Counted from the first letter of the stretch, positions 46,681-59,436 are shown. The stretch is 64,000 nucleotides of DNA from Dermatemys mawii (GCA_007922305.1 ML677351.1:9391558-9455557), one strand, 5' to 3'. Notes: a model not told the origin generated them from the sequence alone. Translations and numbers: made by a program.

Positions 46681-48539
46681 GTGTATGACCTGCCAGAGGG
46701 ACTGCGATCACTGCAAGCTTGCTATACAGCTTCGGAAACAGCTACTGAGCATGACTCTTAACTGCCACACTTATTTCTAGCTGTTTCTCAATCTGTCTAG
46801 TTGAGTCACCAAGCAAGACACAGAGTATTCCAGCTAGAATTCATGTTTTCTCCTCCTCATTGCTTCTCTCCCCTTCTTTGAGAGAAATGTAGTCAAATGC
46901 TGCAGTATAAAACATGTGGCTTACACAAACATTTGGCCTGAGACAGCAGGAATCAAGGTGTTTCCCAGATTTTGTAGAGGTAAGCATCTGACTGCCTTCC
47001 CTCAAACAGGGCAAGCTAAGCAAGCATGGACCCCAAGGAAGGCAGAAGCTGACAGCCTCTTTTTTATATTGCTCAGTTTGCCTTCGTGAGCTACTCACAC
47101 TGCTGAAGAACTATTATGCAGAGAGCCAAAGATAATACTGAATATTTGCTGGAAAAACTGGTTTATCAACACTTACATTACATCAATTTTACCAAATATC
47201 TATTTTAATATGTACTGGGGTCATAAACCAATCCCCTCCCCACCCCACCCCATCTATTTTTTCAAAAAATGTTTCTACAGTTTTCCCTGGATCAGATTTG
47301 AAATGCTGTGCCTGACTGATTTTTTTTCAAACTCCAGTTACACTAGGGACAGTACCTAGTTAAGTTGTGGATTTTGTGCACCTCTAACATTATTGTTTTG
47401 GCTCACAAGGCCAATTTGAGTTTGTGAAACATTTTCTTCAGTAATTTAAACCCACAGGGGACATGTGGTAGATGTATCACACATTTTGCATAGATGTCTA
47501 ACATATTATTGCTCTTTACTTAATCACACAAGAAATAAACATACCAAAATAATTAACTCTACACACATTTTCCTGCCTCAGTGTCCTCACTGATCCAGAA
47601 AGAATATCTATTGTTCATTCAAAGCACAGATGTTAAATACCCCCTTCCCCACACACACACACCGTTTGATGTGTACCTGTTGCAGATCCTGTCATGATTG
47701 ATACCCAGTGATTTCCATGATGCAACAATTTTATAACAACTTCATGCTATCAATCAGGATTCAAAAAATTGTACAGACAGATCCCCAAATCATCACAGGT
47801 GTCCTTAAAAAAAGACCATGTCCTCCCGTTTTATCTCTATGTAAGTTAATCAAAATCTACACTTCCACTGTGTGGCTGTTTTAATGGCTTATGGAAAGAG
47901 AAGCACCACTAAAAGCTAGCATAGCACAAGTGCTAGTCTTGTATGTAGATGGCATTTCTTTATTAGAACATTCTCCCCCATCTTTCAATTGACACGTACA
48001 TCCACCCATTCTGTATTTCTGACAAATATGCTTTCCGCTCCATTTAGTACTATTTTTCTACTGTTTTTCCCTTCTCTCTGCTGCCTCTCCATCTTTTCTA
48101 TCTTCCTTTCCTTTTAAACCAGTTTCTCCTATCCAGAATGTGAACCCAGTTATGTACAAATTAGCATCAAACACTCACAGAACAAAACTGGGTTGGAATT
48201 TCAGAAAAAAAAAAAATTGCACGCACTTTTAACTATCTTAATAGCAATCAAAATGATAGCATTTCTGTGGGACTATACATGTATTTTGCTATTGTACTTA
48301 AGATGTTATATAGATTGTTTTTGTAGGATTCTGGGCTTTCATTAGTATTTGGTAGCATGCAGGAAGACTACCTATGCAACCCCCTTTAACTTTAATTGCA
48401 GGACTGGGGTCTTAGGGTACACATTTTGAAGAAGACTTGGTTTTCTTGTAAATCAAGAACCACCACACTGGGATACTCAAAGTCTCTTTCTGGGACTTTA
48501 ACAACACACTTCCCTGAGGCATTCCTGGATATGAGGCAG
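46681..48539. other. Gene-free DNA
   Basis: No supported gene. The 85-codon minus ORF at 46.84-47.10 kb has no recognised domain. Confidence 0.5.
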
Positions 48540-48712
48540 CAGGCAAAGTGGATAAGGCACCAGACCTGGATAAAATAAACGTGATTTCTATTTCCTGGTT
48601 GTGTTTCATCAGCTGCACAATGGAGTTATGAAATATATCCCACCTTTTTAAACTACTTTGAGATCTCCAGATAAAAAGGATCATTCATGGTGCTAATTAT
48701 TATAATTTACAT
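48540..48712 (+). repeat. MIR-family SINE
   Basis: It reads in order 'AAGTGGATAAGGCACCAGACC' (tRNA-like head), 'TTTCTATTTCCTGGTTGTG', 'CAGCTGCACAATGGAG', and a tail 'CTACTTTGAGATCTCCAGATAAAAAGGATC ... GGTGCTAATTATTAT'. This follows the amniote SINE layout of head, core and L2-type tail ('cgctttgagatctactgatgaaaagcgctatataagagctagtattatt'). Confidence 0.6.
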
Positions 48713-49269
48713 TGCTCTGCACAGACAGACAAGCTGAGTGACCGTTTGCCTAAAGACTCCCAGACTGTAGGAGGTGCAAGCTTTGGAGATGTGAACCAAG
48801 CAAAGGAAGGTTTCTGCCATGGCCATGTAAATGTTTTGCCTGCCTACAGTATTTTCAACAATATTATTCTAAGAAAGGCAAGCTGGTGTTTACATCCATT
48901 ACTTCACATTTTATTATTCTCTATTTCTTCTAGTAAGCAATGCTTTATGTGAGCCTGAATTAGATGTGGTAACTTTTACTGAGGCCAATCATTAGTAGAT
49001 ACTCCAGAGAGAAGAGAATAGAGAGATAATTGTATCACAGAGAAGGTGGAGTGAGGAAGCAGGTAACAGCACTCAGTGGAAGAAAAAGGACAATTGTCCC
49101 TGGGGTGCTGTGAGGAAGCAAGTGCTGGTGAATATGGGGGGTGGGACAAGCCAAAGATCTGAGGAGTGAGAGGCCTACTTACAAACTGCACAGTCAGAAA
49201 AATGAATTGTGAACTAGAAGAGTAAATAACTGGTGTGGGGGGAGGGGGTGTGGAGGGTGGTAATTAAAA
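48713..49269. other. No gene seen
   Basis: Unique-looking sequence with short ORFs only. Confidence 0.5.
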
Positions 49270-49530
49270 GAGACTAAAGACATGGCTACACTTGAAACTT
49301 CAAAGTGCTGTTGCAGGAATGCTCCAGCAGCAGCGCTTTGCTGTGTGAATGTGGTCATGGGAGAGAGCTCTCCCAGCACTCCTGGTAATCCACCTCCACT
49401 AGCGCTTGAGCCTGTCCACACTGGCACTTTAAAGCACTCAGACTTGCTGCGCTCAAGGGCGTGATTTTCCCCTCCCCCACAAACCCAGTAAGTTAGAGCG
49501 CTATAAAATGTCAGTGTAGCCAAGACCAAA
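49270..49530. mobile_element. Palindromic MITE, about 250 bp
   Basis: The left end 'AAAGACATGGCTACACTTG' and the right end 'AATGTCAGTGTAGCCAAGACC' are inverted copies (shared GGCTACACT). The interior holds 'CAGCGCTTTG' and 'TTAGAGCGCT'. GC-rich centre and AT-rich flanks are typical of these elements. ORFs on both strands here are palindrome by-products. No certain target duplication. Confidence 0.65.
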
Positions 49531-50284
49531 AATGCAATAGAAATATCTAATCTCTTCAAAAAGTCCCACAGCCAATTTCCAATATGATTAAACTCACACT
49601 GTTACAAAATGAAACAATCTAATCAACATTCTGTGTTCTAATTATGTCTACCTGATCTTGGAATAGTTCTGAGTTTGTTTATAGCTGCAGGCCCTTTTTT
49701 ATCTTAACATGCTGTAAAATAATTTCTAAAATTAGTCAGGTAATACGTTTTTCCTGCTATGGCAGGTATAGTATTATGAGAATAGGGGAGATGGGAGACC
49801 ACTGCTATGAACCGATAATTGAAAATCTCGGACAAGTGGGAGGCAGGTGAGCAATGGAGAGAAATGAACGTGCTCAAGGGGAAGGAACATACTTCATGCT
49901 GAGTACAGAAAGAAAACCCACCGTATACAAATAAGGGGCAAGAAGAAACACTAGGATGCAGGAAAAAAAGGCAGAAGTGAAAAACTTATCTGAATGAAGA
50001 AGAATGAATGAAGAATGAGGAAAAAGAATGAAGGTAACAGAAAGAGTTAAAGTCTAGGACTAAAATATTCGCGATTTCTGACTAACATTATACTTTCCTC
50101 CTTTTGATATCTCCTTAAACCTGATCTGTACCATGATCTGTCCCTAAGGATTCAGACAATTATTAATGCGTGGGTCAGGGGGAGATGGTGGATAGGGATA
50201 CTTTAAATTATTTAACTAATATTAAATATTATAATAGATAAACTGTGTATGTATCTTACACTGTATATATTTGATTGTCTAAGC
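49531..50284. other. No gene seen
   Basis: AT-rich unique-looking DNA; a GAATGAAGAA-type purine simple tract lies near 49.99-50.03 kb. Confidence 0.5.
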
Positions 50285-50440
50285 CTTCCCTTGCCCTTTG
50301 TATGTTGCCTGTATTATCAGAGTGTAAGGTATTGGAGGCAAGAACTGTGTCTTCATATTTCACTGGACAGCAGCTTACACTATGGAGCCTGATCCTGGTT
50401 GAGGCATTTGAGACTACTGCAACATAAATATCTAATGAGC
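50285..50440 (+). repeat. L2/MIR-tail-like repeat
   Basis: 'CAGAGTGTAAGGTATTGGAGGCAAGAACTGTGTCTTC ... ACTATGGAGCCTGATCCTGG ... AACATAAATA' follows the same pattern as the 5,480 copy, but with more divergence. Confidence 0.5.
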
Positions 50441-52684
50441 GTGGTATGGCAAGGGAAGGAGAGATTTCTTATTTTTAAAGGAGCACAACATGGAGCACTA
50501 ATACTTATACACAGCTCCATTCTGCAGCTGATGGGAGAAGGGCCTGAGAAATAAAACTTACAGGTATCTAGTGGAAGTTCTGAAAAATATTTTCTTTCTC
50601 ACCTTTAAACTCCAAAGCCATGATTAAGATGCAACTCAAGTTCCCAAGTGCTCTAAACTGGATGGGTCTCCACATCACTGACAAGATTCCACATTGCTAT
50701 GGTAAGAGACAGAATATTGCACACCATTAACCCTCTCTTCCCAAAAGATCAGGACTTTGCTTATAAGGTGAATGCCTCTCACTTGCATCCAGAGCGGTCT
50801 CCCAAGGCCATATCTACAATAGGGAAAAGACAACTCATTTTAACATGTCTCTGACACTGATCAGCATTGGATGCTTCACTGGAAGGTGAAATAATCTCAT
50901 AGTAGGCAGCTGTGGGATACTCTGCACACACTCCTCCCCGAGGTCTCATCCTGGTCTCTCATAGTTAGAGATTGGCTTACACCCTTGAGCATTAGGTTTA
51001 ATATCTCTTCCAACCAGTTTGTCATCATTAATTATGATAACTCTATATATTCTTGATGGTCATATCAACATCCAATATCCATTGTGAATCTTAACTTTCA
51101 AAAAGACTTAGGCTCCTAAATGTCTAAGTGACATCTTAAAATGGGACTCAGACTCCACTTAAAAGTTTTTTACTCACAGTCTAAGTGAGTTAGTAGTCAT
51201 TAGCAGAGCAGGGTGAGGCCATCTACATGGCAGATGCTTCACTCTACCAAAAAGGAAAAAAAAAATTGATAGAAGGAAAGAGAGAAAAACAATTTCTCAA
51301 GAAAACTTTTCGTCCTGACAGACATGAAAAATGAAAGGGCAAATTAGGTATATTATTTTATTTTTTTTAAAAAAAATCTGATCTAACCCTGTCAAACCAA
51401 AGAGTAAACAAAGTATATATTATACTAGAAAGTATAGTTGGTGTTAGCACAAATGTTTGACAAAAGAAAAAAGTAAATGTTTGTGAAATAAATTTGCAGG
51501 AACAGTTCATCTTCATCCTTCCTGTAGCTGTGTCCCTAACAAGAAAATTACTAAGTACGTAAAACATCACCACATCCCAACAAGACAGGACAGTGAAAGT
51601 CAAGGGCAAGCTGATTATGCAATTGATATGCAACCCAGAAAGAGATGATGTATATTCTAACAAGGTATAGTTATTAGAGGACCTATTAGAAGACGAGGAC
51701 ACCTTTAAAATAAATTTAACATTTATTTGAATTGTTTGAAAAATTGTGGTTGTTTGACTGTTTTAATAACAACGCTCTTGATGTTGACTTCTTGAGTGTT
51801 TGGGCTCTTAGTTTCCTGTTTTTAATTATTAATTCACTGCAGCATGTGGAATTTCATTTTGGCAACGTAGAGGTCTATATGTATAGATGACTGTATAATT
51901 TAAAAAGCCCAGGAATAGTAATCTAGCTTCAGTTACCTGTTAATACCCCTGTCATGGTTACAGGAACGATTGCATCTCTGTCCTCCTCTCTGGTCTCTCC
52001 GAAGACACTGCCTCAGGTGTTTGGCCTCTTGCCCCTTTCGGTATTGGGGTGATTTTTCACAATCCTCCCACCTAGATTGGAGGACGCTGTCCACTGCCAA
52101 CTGCTTTTATTACCATGCAGGCCCAAGCAGATACCTGATTGATCTTCTCAGGAGCCTGTGGCCTTGTACATTGACCAACAACCTTTCTGAAAAAAGTATA
52201 TACCTTTCTTAATAAAACAGAGCAAAGCTTTTCAGAAAATGAGTTCAAAACATGCAGTCTACACCCATATATACTCTTGACTAATATTATGCTTCCCTAC
52301 AAACTAAGTCAGACAGCTTCCTTCTTCAGTTACAAGGAAAAAATCAAACACAATCTATAGTCTTTTAAAGAGACACTTAGGTCTTTGGGGCCCCAGCCTG
52401 GTCCCAGTTTGTCTTCCAGAGAATCCTAACCATCTAATTTTCTTTTTTCAGGGAAGCTAGCTTTTCTCCACCACCACCACCGCAAACCCTATCCTCCCTA
52501 TGTACCTCTGGATCCTACTTACTATATTTCTCAACAACATTTGTTACAAGGCCCAGGTACAAAGTCCTCCTTTTGCCCCAGGCTTTTTCCCCCCAGATGA
52601 ACCACCAGGCCTTCTAGGAGAATGCCTTCATGATAGTAGCTCTTTGACAATTAGACCCATTCAGCCTTAATTTATTTAGCCTGT
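50441..52684. other. Gene-free DNA
   Basis: No supported gene. A 111-codon minus ORF at 51.37-51.70 kb is Ser/Phe/Leu-rich with no family resemblance and lies in AT-rich DNA. Confidence 0.5.
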
Positions 52685-52760
52685 TTAGATCATAAGTTCT
52701 TTGGGGAAGGAACCATCTTTTTTGTAATGGAATGCTGAACCGTATTATAGTGTTTAGCCC
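52685..52760 (+). repeat. L2/MIR-tail-like fragment
   Basis: 'TTTAGATCATAAGTTCTTTGGGGAAGGAACCATCTTTT' matches the family's 'gattgtaagctctttggggcagggacc' start, followed by 'GTATTATAGTGTTTAGCCCC'. Confidence 0.5.
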
Positions 52761-52894
52761 CTAGTTAGCATTGTGTGTAAAATATCTTATTTAAACTAAC
52801 CTCCGCCATGCTTGACAACACATTAAAGGATCTTATGGTGAACACATCTTGTGTATATAAGCAATCTCAGTACCCAGTCCTTATCTGGGGCAGA

Positions 52895-52990
52895 AGTACA
52901 TGACATTTTTGTTCTGTGTTTGTACAGCACCTGGCACAATGGGGTCCTGGTGCATGACTTAGGTTCCTAGGTACTATAATAATACAGATT
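52895..52990 (+). repeat. L2/MIR-tail-like fragment
   Basis: 'TTTTTGTTCTGTGTTTGTACAGCACCTGGCACAATGGGGTCCTGG', then 'GGTTCCTAGGTACTATAATAATAC', is the best-preserved copy of this tail family in the window. Confidence 0.7.
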
Positions 52991-53529
52991 AACAAGAACA
53001 ATGAGAATCATGACAGCAGCTATGAAGAGCAACAACAGCAACTATTTGATATGTAACTTTTTCCCCCCTTACATGAAGGTTCAAGACTGACATTTCTATA
53101 AAATGCATTGAATCACCAACATCTCAAAGTTTCAGATATTTTAAAGCCCCTCTGAGGACCATTACCCTGTTATGGTGGAGGGGATTATGCGTTCCGACAT
53201 ACTCCAGGGTTATGTTGTCCTGAGCCTAGTGTGCCTGGTAGGGTCACTCTAGGCAAATAAGTCTGGAGGAAGGTTCCAGACTAAAAACTATCCCCCTGAA
53301 GACAATAATGAAAGCCCCAAAATGACCATGTGAACCTCGCCTGGACTAGGGATACCAGGACCTACCCTGGAGTTAGTGTCAGGCAAGTGTTTGGTGGTCA
53401 GGCCACCCATATTATCCCGCTGGGCCCAGCCTGAAATGGCGACATGGACCCATCTCATGAGGGTGGGAGTTGGGTGTGATGCCAGAGTGGCAGCAAGATG
53501 GACAGACTACAATGAACTGGCCATTCTCA

Positions 53530-54270
53530 GTGGAAACTGGCTCTAGGGATAAGGAATGTCACTTCACTGGTGGGGAGGAGCCAAAGTTGTGGAAGAGATG
53601 GAAAGATACCAACAAAATATGGTTGGCCTCACCTCCACACATAGCACTGGTGCTGAAAACAAACTTCTCGATCGAGGGCGGTCTCTTTCCTACTCAGGAG
53701 TGGCTCCATGTGAGAGGTGCTGGGCAGGAGTGGGGATATTCACAAGTCCCTGGCTGGCTGCCGCACAGTTCGAGTTTGTCCCAGTTGACAAGTGGCTTGC
53801 CTCGATTAAACTTTGGGTATCAGAAGGAAAACCTTGACTGTTGTTTGTGCCTATGCTCCTAACTGTAGTTCAGATGGTGAAGACGGTGGGATAAGTGTTC
53901 AATAGAGTGCCACTTACCGACTCTGTATTTCAATTGGGAGACTTCAGTGCTCATACGGGAAAGATGGAAATACATGGAGAGGAGTGATTGGGAGGAAAGG
54001 CCTGCCCGGTCTGGACTCAAGAGGTGAGTTGTTATTGGACTTCTGTGCTAGTCATGGATTGTCCATAATGAATACCATGTTCGAACACAAGGTTACTCAT
54101 AAATGTACTTGCTACCAGAATATCTTGGATTGAAGATCAATGATTGACTTTATAGTTATCCTGTCAGACCTAAGGCCATATGTTCTGAACTCTCAGGTGA
54201 AAAGAGGGGCAGAGCCAGCAACCAATCACCACTTGGTGGTGAGTTGGATCCGGCGCATGTGATGCTGGCC
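53530..54270 (+). pseudogene. LINE APE endonuclease region
   Basis: Across several frames the text follows an APE endonuclease. 'LTVVCAYAPNCSSDGE' is near 53.84 kb. 'SIGRLQCSYGKDGNTW' is at about 53.93-53.97 kb, with G-D-F-N lost. 'LLLDFCASHGLSIMNTMFEH' is at about 54.02-54.08 kb. 'RSMIDFIVI' and 'KRGAEPATNHHLVVSWIR' are near 54.14-54.25 kb, where the catalytic D-H neighbourhood reads N-H. The function in the family is nicking of target DNA. It has stops and frame changes throughout. Confidence 0.75.
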
Positions 54271-54575
54271 GGATAAACGCAGGAGACACAAATGATCAGT
54301 GAGAGTCACCTGGGAACATCTGGTGGAGAAGCCTGTGTGGAAAGACTTCAATTCCCACTCTGAAAAAACTTATCCTGCCTTCCATGGGAGGTCTTGGACA
54401 TTGAGTCCAAGTGGACCATACTCAGGACCTCAATTGTTGAGACAGCAATGAAAATCTGTGGCCTGAAGGTAATTGATGCATTTCATGATGGCAGCCCTAG
54501 CACCTGTTGGTGGACTCCAGTGGTGAGACAAGCTGTTAAATCAAAGAAAAAGGCCTTCTGAGCAATGCTCAGGAT

Positions 54576-55512
54576 ATGGCTGAGAGATACCAGCTGGCTA
54601 GGAGGGCTGCGGCTCTGGTGGTCATTGAAGTGAAATCCCAGGCTTGGGAGGAGTTTGGAGAGACCATGGAGAATGACTACCAGATGGCCTCAAAGGTGTT
54701 CTGGCAAACAATTCATCACCTTAGGAGGGATCAGCAGGACATTGCCCAGGCTATATTCAGCAAGGGTGCCCCCGCCCCAGAAACTGCTGGTGAGATTGGA
54801 TCTATTTCTGATGCTGAGGCTGATGCAGCACTAAAGTGCCTTCATGGTGATAAGGCAGCAGGGGTGGACAAGATTCACGCAGAGATGTTGAAAACACTGG
54901 AAAATGTTGGGGGTGTCGTGGTTAACATGCCTCTTTAATGTTGCGTGGAAAGCAGGTGCAGTACCTCTGGACTGACAAACCGGGGGGGTGGTCCCAAAGT
55001 TTAAGAAAGCAAACTATAGGGTGTTGGGAGAGGAAGTTATGTCCAATAACTGAACCTCAGATTCAGGAATAACAATGCAGATTCTGTCCTGGCCATGGAA
55101 CAACAGACCAGTTCTTTGCTCTCTCACAGATATTTGAGGGAGTCATGGGAGTTTGCTAATCCAGTCTACCTTTGCTTTTTAGACCTGGAGAAGGCATATG
55201 ACCATGTTCCCCGAGATGTCTCGTGGAAAGTGCTGCGGGGCGGGTATGAGGTGCTGGTACCGCTTTTGTGCACTATCCAGTCCCTCTATTTTCACAGGGA
55301 GAGTTGCATCTGGCATTAAGTCGAGTTTCTTCAAGGTGGTCATTGGATTCCGCCAAGGGTGTGTCTTGTCCCCATTCCCGTTTATGATTTTCATGGCCAG
55401 GATATCAAGGTGCAGCCAAGCTGAGGTGTGTATCCAGTGTGGGGACTCCAAGCTGGCATCTCTGCTGTTTGCTGATTTTGTTGTCCTTGCTTTATTAGAC
55501 TGTAATCTCTGA
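54576..55512 (+). pseudogene. LINE reverse transcriptase region
   Basis: The frame at 54,576-54,938 gives the RT N-terminal part ('VKSQAWEEFGETMENDYQMA', 'DKAAGVDKIHAEMLK'). 55,095-55,319 holds 'YLCFLDLEKAYDHVPRDV', with the first catalytic Asp at residue 30 of that frame. 55,198-55,512 holds 'GFRQGCVLSP' (from about 55,348) and the active-site box as FADF at 55,468-55,479, where the second Asp of F-A-D-D has become Phe. That loss alone would abolish polymerase activity. Frameshifts lie near 54.93, 55.03 and 55.3 kb. Confidence 0.85.
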
Positions 55513-55611
55513 CGTGCACTCAAACGTTTCACTGCTAAATGTGAAGCATCTGCGATGAGAATCAGCACCTCCAAATCAGAAGAAAGTGGACAGCTGAGGT
55601 GAGGGGAGCAG

Positions 55612-56200
55612 TTGCCCTTAGTGAACGAGTTCAGGTATCTAGAGGTCTTGTTCATGAGTGATGGTAAGCCAGAACATGAGATCAACTGGCAGATTGATGT
55701 AGCAGTGGCAGTGATGCGAGCTCTGTACAGATCCATGGTGGTAAAGCAGGAGCTAAGTTCTCGGGCAAAGCTCTCTGTTTACAAGTCATTCTACATCCCC
55801 ATCATCACCTATGGTCATGGACTTTGAGTAATGACCAGAAGAACAAGGTTGCAGGTACAAGTGGTGGAAATGAGGTTTCTCCCCAGGGTGGCTTGGCTTC
55901 CTCTTTGAGACAGGTTATAGAGCTTGGTTATATGGGAGGGACTTGGAGTAGAGCCTCTTCTCCCCCAGACTGAGAGGAGCCCTTTGAGGTGGTTTGGGCT
56001 CCTGATAAAGATGTCAAACTTCAGTTGGAACTATACTGGGCACATCCCATTGGGCGGAGGCCCCAAGGCTGACCCAGGACAGGCTGGCTGGGAACGCTGG
56101 GGAATCCCCCAGAAGGAGCTGAAATCTGTTGCGGAGGAAAAAGGAGGTTTGGTCCTCCCTACTTCCCATGCTGCCACTGCAACCCTCACCAAGAAAAGTA
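55612..56200 (+). pseudogene. LINE C-terminal region
   Basis: The frame at 55,612-55,827 reads 'VNEFRYLEVLFMSDG', 'WQIDVAVAVMRALYRSMVVK' and 'SVYKSFYIPIITYGHGL', the usual thumb-to-tail text. 55,924-56,160 reads 'WEGLGVEPLLPQTERSPLRW' and 'GWERWGIPQKELKSVAEEKG', the ending typical of this family. A stop after GHGL and a shift separate the two parts. Confidence 0.8.
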
Positions 56201-56225
56201 GCATTAAAAAAAATGAAGAAGAAGA

Positions 56226-57949
56226 AATTTTAAAGTTTTCATTTCAGTTTTGCCACATTCTGATCATGCAAGCTACATTCAAAAGCCCAGTATCCCAGGT
56301 TTTTAACGGCTGACATAATAATAGCCCTGTCACATGAATGAAACATACATTTCAATCTTGACAAGAGCCTTTGATGTTTAAGCAATGAAGGAGCAACCTA
56401 AGGATTACAGCCCTTTTTGGGGAAAAGAAAAAAAAATAGGTATCAGAACTCTCATTGTTCTTGTTTAAGGAAGATTGCTGTCAAGAGGCCTATTGCACAA
56501 TAAACCCTATGCAACATTTTTTCTACTACTGGCCTGTTCTTCAGAAGTGTTCATTTTCAAACAGATTTATTTCATTTAACATTCACAACTTTGTCTCTCC
56601 ATCTGCAGAAATACAAACAGCCTCTAGGAATACAAATCACTATTGGTCTTGATACTTTGGATAGTTTTAGCCACCAATATTCACAAAAGAACATTTACTT
56701 ATGGCTTTGGACTCATTTATTTTTCTTTACTATAAAGATAATGCAGAAATTTATTTATGTGCTGTACTTGAAATGCCTTTTTATGTTCCATGTCAAAAAG
56801 ATTAAGTGCATAGAAACTGAAAGTCATGTCTTCTATTTAAGATTAAAAATCTCATATAAAAACAACAATTTAATGTGGAATGGCTTTATTAGATTTAGAA
56901 ATAAAGAAAATAACCTTTCTACCTCATCCTTTGCCCCCACCAAAAAAACACACACTCTTTCACTTACAAAGTGAAGCTGAGAACTAGGTTCATAGATAGT
57001 TGGAAAAAAATGTTTACATATTGTGGTGTTTTTCTGAAGACCTTGAAGCGTTTTTTTCTGCTCTGTCAAAAACCTCTAGATGGCATACTTTAGTAAACTT
57101 TTATAATTACAGACATTTTGGCCTCAGTGCATAGTTGGCAGTGTTTTTGCCAATGTTATTTAATTCATCTGCTATAATGATTGTCAGTTTAATGAGTTAT
57201 TAAAAGATATTGATGCTTTTGTAGTGCAAAGTGTAAATAAAATAAAATAAATAATGTTCTGTTTATTACAAATCTTCCTGAAATAAAACCTCTCTCCCAT
57301 TCCTAACTGCATTGCAGACTCTAAGGAGAATAAAAACAACAGCAATGGCATTCTAAAACAATAAGATCTTTTCTAGAACAGGCCTGCAAAAAAAATTACA
57401 GTAACCTAACTTTCTCCTGCAGTCAATGAGGTCTTTATAAGGAAGGACTGCAGTATGCTTAGATTCCTTATGTGCATACATCTTTCTTATCCATACATCT
57501 CGGAGTGGTTTTACAAGAAGAATGTCTGATAAATAAAATTGTGACCTATCTCTCCAATTTAATCGCAGCAATTACACAAAAGAATTGCATTAAGTTGTAA
57601 TGGGTCCTGCTAAAGCAGTATTATAATGACTCTGAAATACAGGGAATAAAGGAAGAATTCATGTTTTGCACATGCCTTTCCTCACCCCATTTTACAGCTC
57701 ATTATTAGCATTGATCAAATTAAAGAAACATGCTCAAGGAAGGAAAGCTGAAGCACCCAGAAGCCTGGAAAGCACAAGAGCATTCACCTTCAGATGCCTC
57801 TTACCAGATATACACAAACACAATGAAGGGGTTTCTGAATGGCTCGAAGCTAGCCCTTGTGATGGAACGGCACCAGTGTTTGGCAATACAGACTCTATAT
57901 TGAAGATGGGCTGATCACTTGCAACTCCAATTGAAGTCAATGGGATGGG
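56226..57949. other. Gene-free DNA
   Basis: No supported gene. The block at about 57,060-57,260 is AT-rich and free of repeat hallmarks. Plus ORFs at 56.6-57.0 kb are AT-driven and unrecognised. Confidence 0.5.
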
Positions 57950-57989
57950 TAGTGTCATAGATTTTAAGAAAAGGAAGACCAATTAGGTC

Positions 57990-58045
57990 GTCCAGCATTT
58001 CTCAAATGCGGCCACTGTAGCCGCGTGTGGCCACCAGAGGCTGTT
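57990..58045 (+). repeat. hAT-like terminal fragment
   Basis: 'CCAGCATTTCTCAAATGCGGCC ... GTGTGGCCACCAGAGG' resembles the terminal 'cagtgtttctcaaactgcggcc' pattern of hAT non-autonomous elements. No opposite end was found. It lies against the 3' end of the CR1 that follows. Confidence 0.4.
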
Positions 58046-58049
58046 TTTG

Positions 58050-59436
58050 CCTCAGACTTTAAGGTCAGAAGAGACTATTATGATCTTCTAGTCTCTAGTC
58101 TGAACTCCTGCACACTGCAGGCACAGCATGTCACCCACTCACTCCTGTAATAAACCCTTAACCTATGTCTGAGCTATTGAAGTCCCCAAATCATGGTTTA
58201 AAGACTTCAAGGTGCAGAGAATCCTCCAGCAAGTGAACCATGCTGCAGAGGAAGGCGAAAAACACCCAGGGCCTCTGCCAATCTGGGTGTTTTTGGAGGA
58301 AAATTCCTTCCTGACTCTAAATATGGCAATCAGCTAAACCCTGTGGGCAAGACTCACCAGACAAACACCCAGGAAAGAATTCTCTGTAGTAACTCAGATC
58401 CCACTCCATCTAACATCCTATCACAGGATTTTTTGGCATATTTACCACAATAGTCAAAGAGCAATTAATTGCCAAAATTAGGCTATCCCCTCATACCATC
58501 TGCTCCTTAAACTTATCAAGCTTAATCTTGAGGCCTGATATGTCTTTTGCCCCCACTGCTTTCCTTGGAAGGCTGTTCCAGAACTTCACTCCTCTGATAG
58601 TTAGAAGTCTTCGTCTAATTTCAAGTCTAAACTTCCTGATGGCCTGTTTATATCCATTTGTTCTTATGTCCAAATTGGTACTGAGCTTAAATAATTCCTC
58701 TCCCTCCCTGGTATTTATCCCTCTGATATATTTATATAGCGTAATCATATCTCCCCTCAGCCTTCTCTAGGTGAGGCTAAACAAACCAAGCTCTTGGAGT
58801 CTCCTTTCATAAGACAGATTTGCCATTTCTCAGATCATCCTAGTAGCCTTTCTCTGTACCTGTTCCAGTCTGAATTCATCCTTCTTAAACATAGGAGACC
58901 AGAACTGCACACAATATTCCAGATGAAGTCTCACCATTACCTTGTATAACAGTACTAACACTTCCTTATCTCTACTGAAAATACCTCGCCTGATACATAC
59001 CAAGACCACATTAGCTTTTCTTATAGTCATATCACATTGGTGGCTCATAGTCATCCTGTGATCAACCAATACTCTGAGGTCCTTCTCTAATCTCCTCCTC
59101 TGTTACTTCCAACTGATGCGTCCCCAGCTTATAACTAAAATTCTTGTTCGTAATCACTAAATACATGACCTTGCACTTTTCACTAGTAAATTTCATCCTA
59201 TTACTATTACTCCAGTTTACAAGGTCGTCCAGATCTTCCTGTATGATAGCCCGGTCCTTCTCTGTATTGGCAATAACTCCCAGCTTTCTGTCATCTGCAA
59301 ACTTTATTAGCATACTCCCACTTTTTTTGCCAAGGTCCGTAATAAAAAGATTAAATAAGTTTGGTCCACAGAACCAGTCCCTGAGGAACTCTCTCCAGCC
59401 TGACAGTTCACCTCTCAGTATGACCCAGTCGGTCTG
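58050..59436 (-). mobile_element. CR1 LINE, 5'-truncated, RT to 3' end
   Basis: Minus-strand frames in order: 59,062-59,616 (the CR1 part starts about 59,436) has 'FNLFITDLGKKSGSMLIKFA', the box FADDRKLG, then 'WSNSNRMKFTSEKCKVMYL'. 58,830-59,069 has 'HRMTMSHQCDMTIRKANVVL' and 'LEYCVQFWSPMFKKDEFRLE'. 58,491-58,748 has 'YKYIRGINTREGEELFKLST' and 'GVKFWNSLPRKAVGAKDISG'. The 3' UTR runs down to 'TTAAGGTCAGAAGAGACTATTATGATC' on the plus strand. The catalytic F-A-D-D is kept, the frame is broken and the endonuclease is absent. This is the cleanest CR1 RT in the window. Confidence 0.92.

Larger units (their letters stand above)
53150..56225 (+). mobile_element. Non-LTR retrotransposon, full-length-looking, dead
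   Basis: About 3 kb in plus-strand frames shows a 5' UTR, an APE-type endonuclease, a reverse transcriptase and a C-terminal Trp/Arg-rich region, ending in an A/GAA-rich tail at about 56,200-56,230. The 5' UTR opening ('GCGTTCCGACATACTCCAGGGTTATGTTGTCC') and the order of parts agree with a LINE type I know mainly from teleost genomes. I think it is of the I/Nimb-like group, but clade assignment from memory is uncertain. Unlike the CR1s in this window it is not visibly 5'-truncated. Many stops and frameshifts make it inactive. Confidence 0.8.

Noticed and set aside
51367..51702. 111-codon minus ORF with hydrophobic segments, possible membrane protein
   Set aside because: Phe/Leu/Ser content follows from the local AT-rich bases; no conserved motif could be seen.
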